Assembly (NCBI GenBank): GCA_026996955.1
Contig: JALWJV010000095.1
Span: 1-6,366 of the forward strand
Direction: 5' to 3'
Length of the DNA: 6,366 nt
DNA from: Deltaproteobacteria bacterium
Lineage (GTDB): Bacteria; Desulfobacterota; Dissulfuribacteria; Dissulfuribacterales; QOAL01
Position 1 is the first letter of the stretch; every line of letters starts with the position of its first letter. Below are positions 4,625 through 6,366 of this stretch, one piece after another. Below the pieces are notes generated by a model. It did no database searches. It was not told the origin of the DNA and saw only the letters and a list, made by a program, of their open reading frames with translations. Made by a program: the position numbers and the translations under genes.

Positions 4625-6366
4625 ATGTGGGACAGGCTGGTACTGAAAAAACCCGGACAAAAAACGGGAAAATGGCTATTTTACTGCATCATTGTGGGCC
4701 TGATGGCAGGAACAGGTGCAGTAGTCTTTCATTTTCTGTGCAACTTCGGACACTTTTTCTTCCTTGATTTTCTTGCCGGCTACAGGCCCAGTCACCCTGC
4801 AGGAGACCCGCCTATTTTCGGTCACACACATCATCCGTTACGGCCTGTGGTGCTGTGGATGATGCCTGCAATTGGCGGGCTTTTAAGCGGACTTCTGGTA
4901 TATTTTTTCTGCCCCGAGGCCCAGGGACACGGAACTGATTCTGCCATAAGCGCATACCATCACAAAAACGGACTGATCAATCCAAAGGTTCCATTTGTAA
5001 AAACAGTGGCCTCTTTCATTACGCTTGGCACAGGCGGATCCGGTGGAAGCGAAGGGCCTATCTGCCAGATCGGTGCAGGCCTTGGCTCCCTTTTTGCTCA
5101 GAAACTTGGACTCACACAACGGGAGATGCGTATCCTAATGGCTGCCGGCATGGGTGCAGGCATCGGATCAATCTTCAGGGCCCCACTTACCGGCGCACTC
5201 TTTGCTGCTGAAATCCTTTACAGTCAGCCTGAGTTCGAGGCTGAGGTCATAATACCCACTGCAATTGCATCCACTGTGGCATACTCTCTGTTCTGCTCAG
5301 TGTTTGGCTGGGGCTCACTTTTTCAGGCAGGAGATTTCAGATACTCAAATATACTGGAACTTGGACCCTACTCCGCACTTGCCATTGCACTGACAGCAGG
5401 GGCATTCCTGTTTGTGAAAATATTTTGGGGTTTTCACGATTTCTTCCAGAAACTTGAGATCCCTATGTGGATAAAACCAGCAATCGGGGGCATCCTCACA
5501 GGCACCCTGGCCCTTTTCCTGCCGCAGGTACTTGGCTTCAGCTACGGATTTATCCAGGATGGCCTTGGTAACCAGATAACCATGTGGCTCTTCCTGGCAG
5601 TGGCTCTGGGCAAGATACTTGCAACGGCATTTTCAATCGGTTCTGGCGGAAGCGGCGGTGTATTTGGACCTTCAGTGGTAATTGGAGGGTGTATTGGAGG
5701 TGCAGTGGGAACCTTCTTTCACTCAATTATGCCAACAGTGGTGCCTAACCCTGCAGCATTCATAATTGTGGGGATGGCAGGATTTTTTGCAGGAAGCTCT
5801 AATGTGCCAATTACTGCAGTTATCGTGGTAAGCGAAATCACCAGTTCCTATCATCTGCTCCTGCCAAGTATGCTTGTATGCAGCCTCAGCTATTTTCTTT
5901 GCCGAAGATGGGACCTTTACAGGGCACAGGTACCGGCAAAAATTGATTCTCCTGCCCACAAGGGTGAATTTTTCACCGACATCCTTGAAGACATACGGGT
6001 AAAAGATATCTTTGACGGCACCAAGGCATTTGCCGTCATCCCGGAAGATATGAGTTTTTCACAGTTCTGCCGTTTTTTCAGTGCAACTGACCAGCACTAC
6101 TTTCCTGTTGTGGACAGAGAGGGAAAGTTAAGCGGCATATTTTCAATAAATGATGTCAGGCACTGCCTCTTTGATGACAAGGACCTGGGGAACCTTGTAC
6201 TTATGCGGGATGTTGCCAGAAAGGATGTTATCACCACAACCCCGTCTGAAAACATAAACTCTCTTCTGCAAAAATTCACCGTACGCAACATAGACATGAT
6301 ACCTGTTGTAGCAGATGATGACCCAAGAAACTTTCTGGGCATGATCAGCAGGAGAGAGGTGATAGC
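4625..6366 (+). CDS. ClC-family anion channel/transporter with C-terminal CBS domains (3' end outside the window)
   Basis: This is an inner-membrane ClC protein moving chloride or similar anions; 580 codons are visible with no stop. The ATG at 4625 follows AGGGAAGGGA by 8 nt. The membrane part spans about 17-437. ClC marks, aligned by eye to E. coli ClcA: GHGTD (101-105) in place of GSGIP; GGSEGP with gating Glu143 (position of Glu148); FRAPLTG (184-190); Glu196-Ile197 at Glu202-Glu203; GGVFGP with Phe347 (Phe357); and LYRA with Tyr432 (Tyr445). Ile replaces the internal proton glutamate, so H+ coupling may be altered or absent. Residues about 449-580 form one CBS domain (about 459-517) and most of a second (about 520 onward), probably a cytoplasmic nucleotide-sensing pair. 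It is divergent from ilvB and has no evident functional link to it. Confidence 0.93.
   Translation, partial: MWDRLVLKKPGQKTGKWLFYCIIVGLMAGTGAVVFHFLCNFGHFFFLDFLAGYRPSHPAGDPPIFGHTHHPLRPVVLWMMPAIGGLLSGLLVYFFCPEAQGHGTDSAISAYHHKNGLINPKVPFVKTVASFITLGTGGSGGSEGPICQIGAGLGSLFAQKLGLTQREMRILMAAGMGAGIGSIFRAPLTGALFAAEILYSQPEFEAEVIIPTAIASTVAYSLFCSVFGWGSLFQAGDFRYSNILELGPYSALAIALTAGAFLFVKIFWGFHDFFQKLEIPMWIKPAIGGILTGTLALFLPQVLGFSYGFIQDGLGNQITMWLFLAVALGKILATAFSIGSGGSGGVFGPSVVIGGCIGGAVGTFFHSIMPTVVPNPAAFIIVGMAGFFAGSSNVPITAVIVVSEITSSYHLLLPSMLVCSLSYFLCRRWDLYRAQVPAKIDSPAHKGEFFTDILEDIRVKDIFDGTKAFAVIPEDMSFSQFCRFFSATDQHYFPVVDREGKLSGIFSINDVRHCLFDDKDLGNLVLMRDVARKDVITTTPSENINSLLQKFTVRNIDMIPVVADDDPRNFLGMISRREVI

Noticed and set aside
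4883..5119. Minus-strand frames of 78 codons opposite the ClC gene, also 5723-5959 and 6097-6342
   Set aside because: All are antisense to the continuous ClC reading frame with its diagnostic motifs, and none shows a family signature or ribosome binding site.
1..6366. Mobile element, CRISPR array, defence or other wholly new gene system
   Set aside because: No transposase or integrase fragment and no spaced identical repeats were seen, and every long real gene belongs to a recognised family. The new material, if any, is in the intergenic structures.

Overview
The window looks like a chromosomal piece of a Desulfobacterota (deltaproteobacterium)-like bacterium with roughly balanced GC. This is inferred from the protein style and from the gene order ilvB-ilvN-ilvC-psd-(pssA), which I recall from Geobacter and sulfate reducers. 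No database search was possible, so the placement is tentative.

Layout. A minus-strand operon fills positions 1-4367. Read in its own direction it contains: acetolactate synthase large subunit (ilvB, 2667-4367), its regulatory subunit (ilvN, 2063-2554), a class I ketol-acid reductoisomerase (ilvC, 943-1935), a short-type phosphatidylserine decarboxylase proenzyme (psd, 277-933), and at the left edge the first 13 codons of what is probably phosphatidylserine synthase (pssA, 1-40). A good sigma70-type promoter for ilvB lies at 4442-4470. On the plus strand, a ClC-family anion channel/transporter with C-terminal CBS domains starts at 4625 and runs off the right edge; it shares the 257-bp region 4368-4624 with ilvB.

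Function. IlvB/IlvN make acetolactate or acetohydroxybutyrate, and IlvC isomerises and reduces these, giving the first two common steps of valine, leucine and isoleucine synthesis. Psd and PssA make phosphatidylethanolamine from CDP-diacylglycerol and serine. The ClC gene is a separate transcription unit for anion movement across the inner membrane.

Non-coding structure. The most interesting non-coding item is the ilvN-ilvC gap. On the ilv transcript it holds a 9-bp helix, a nested 6-bp hairpin and a 10-bp helix. The 10-bp helix crosses the 9-bp one (order A-B-A'-B'), so they form either a pseudoknot or two mutually exclusive folds just upstream of the ilvC ribosome binding site. The psd-pssA gap (41-276) contains no gene but has two sizeable inverted-repeat structures and a small hairpin next to psd. 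The divergent ilvB/ClC region holds a 13-bp direct repeat spaced exactly 50 bp apart over the ilvB promoter, and a cluster of dyads upstream of the ClC gene. I saw no mobile element gene, CRISPR, tRNA or rRNA, and no defence system.
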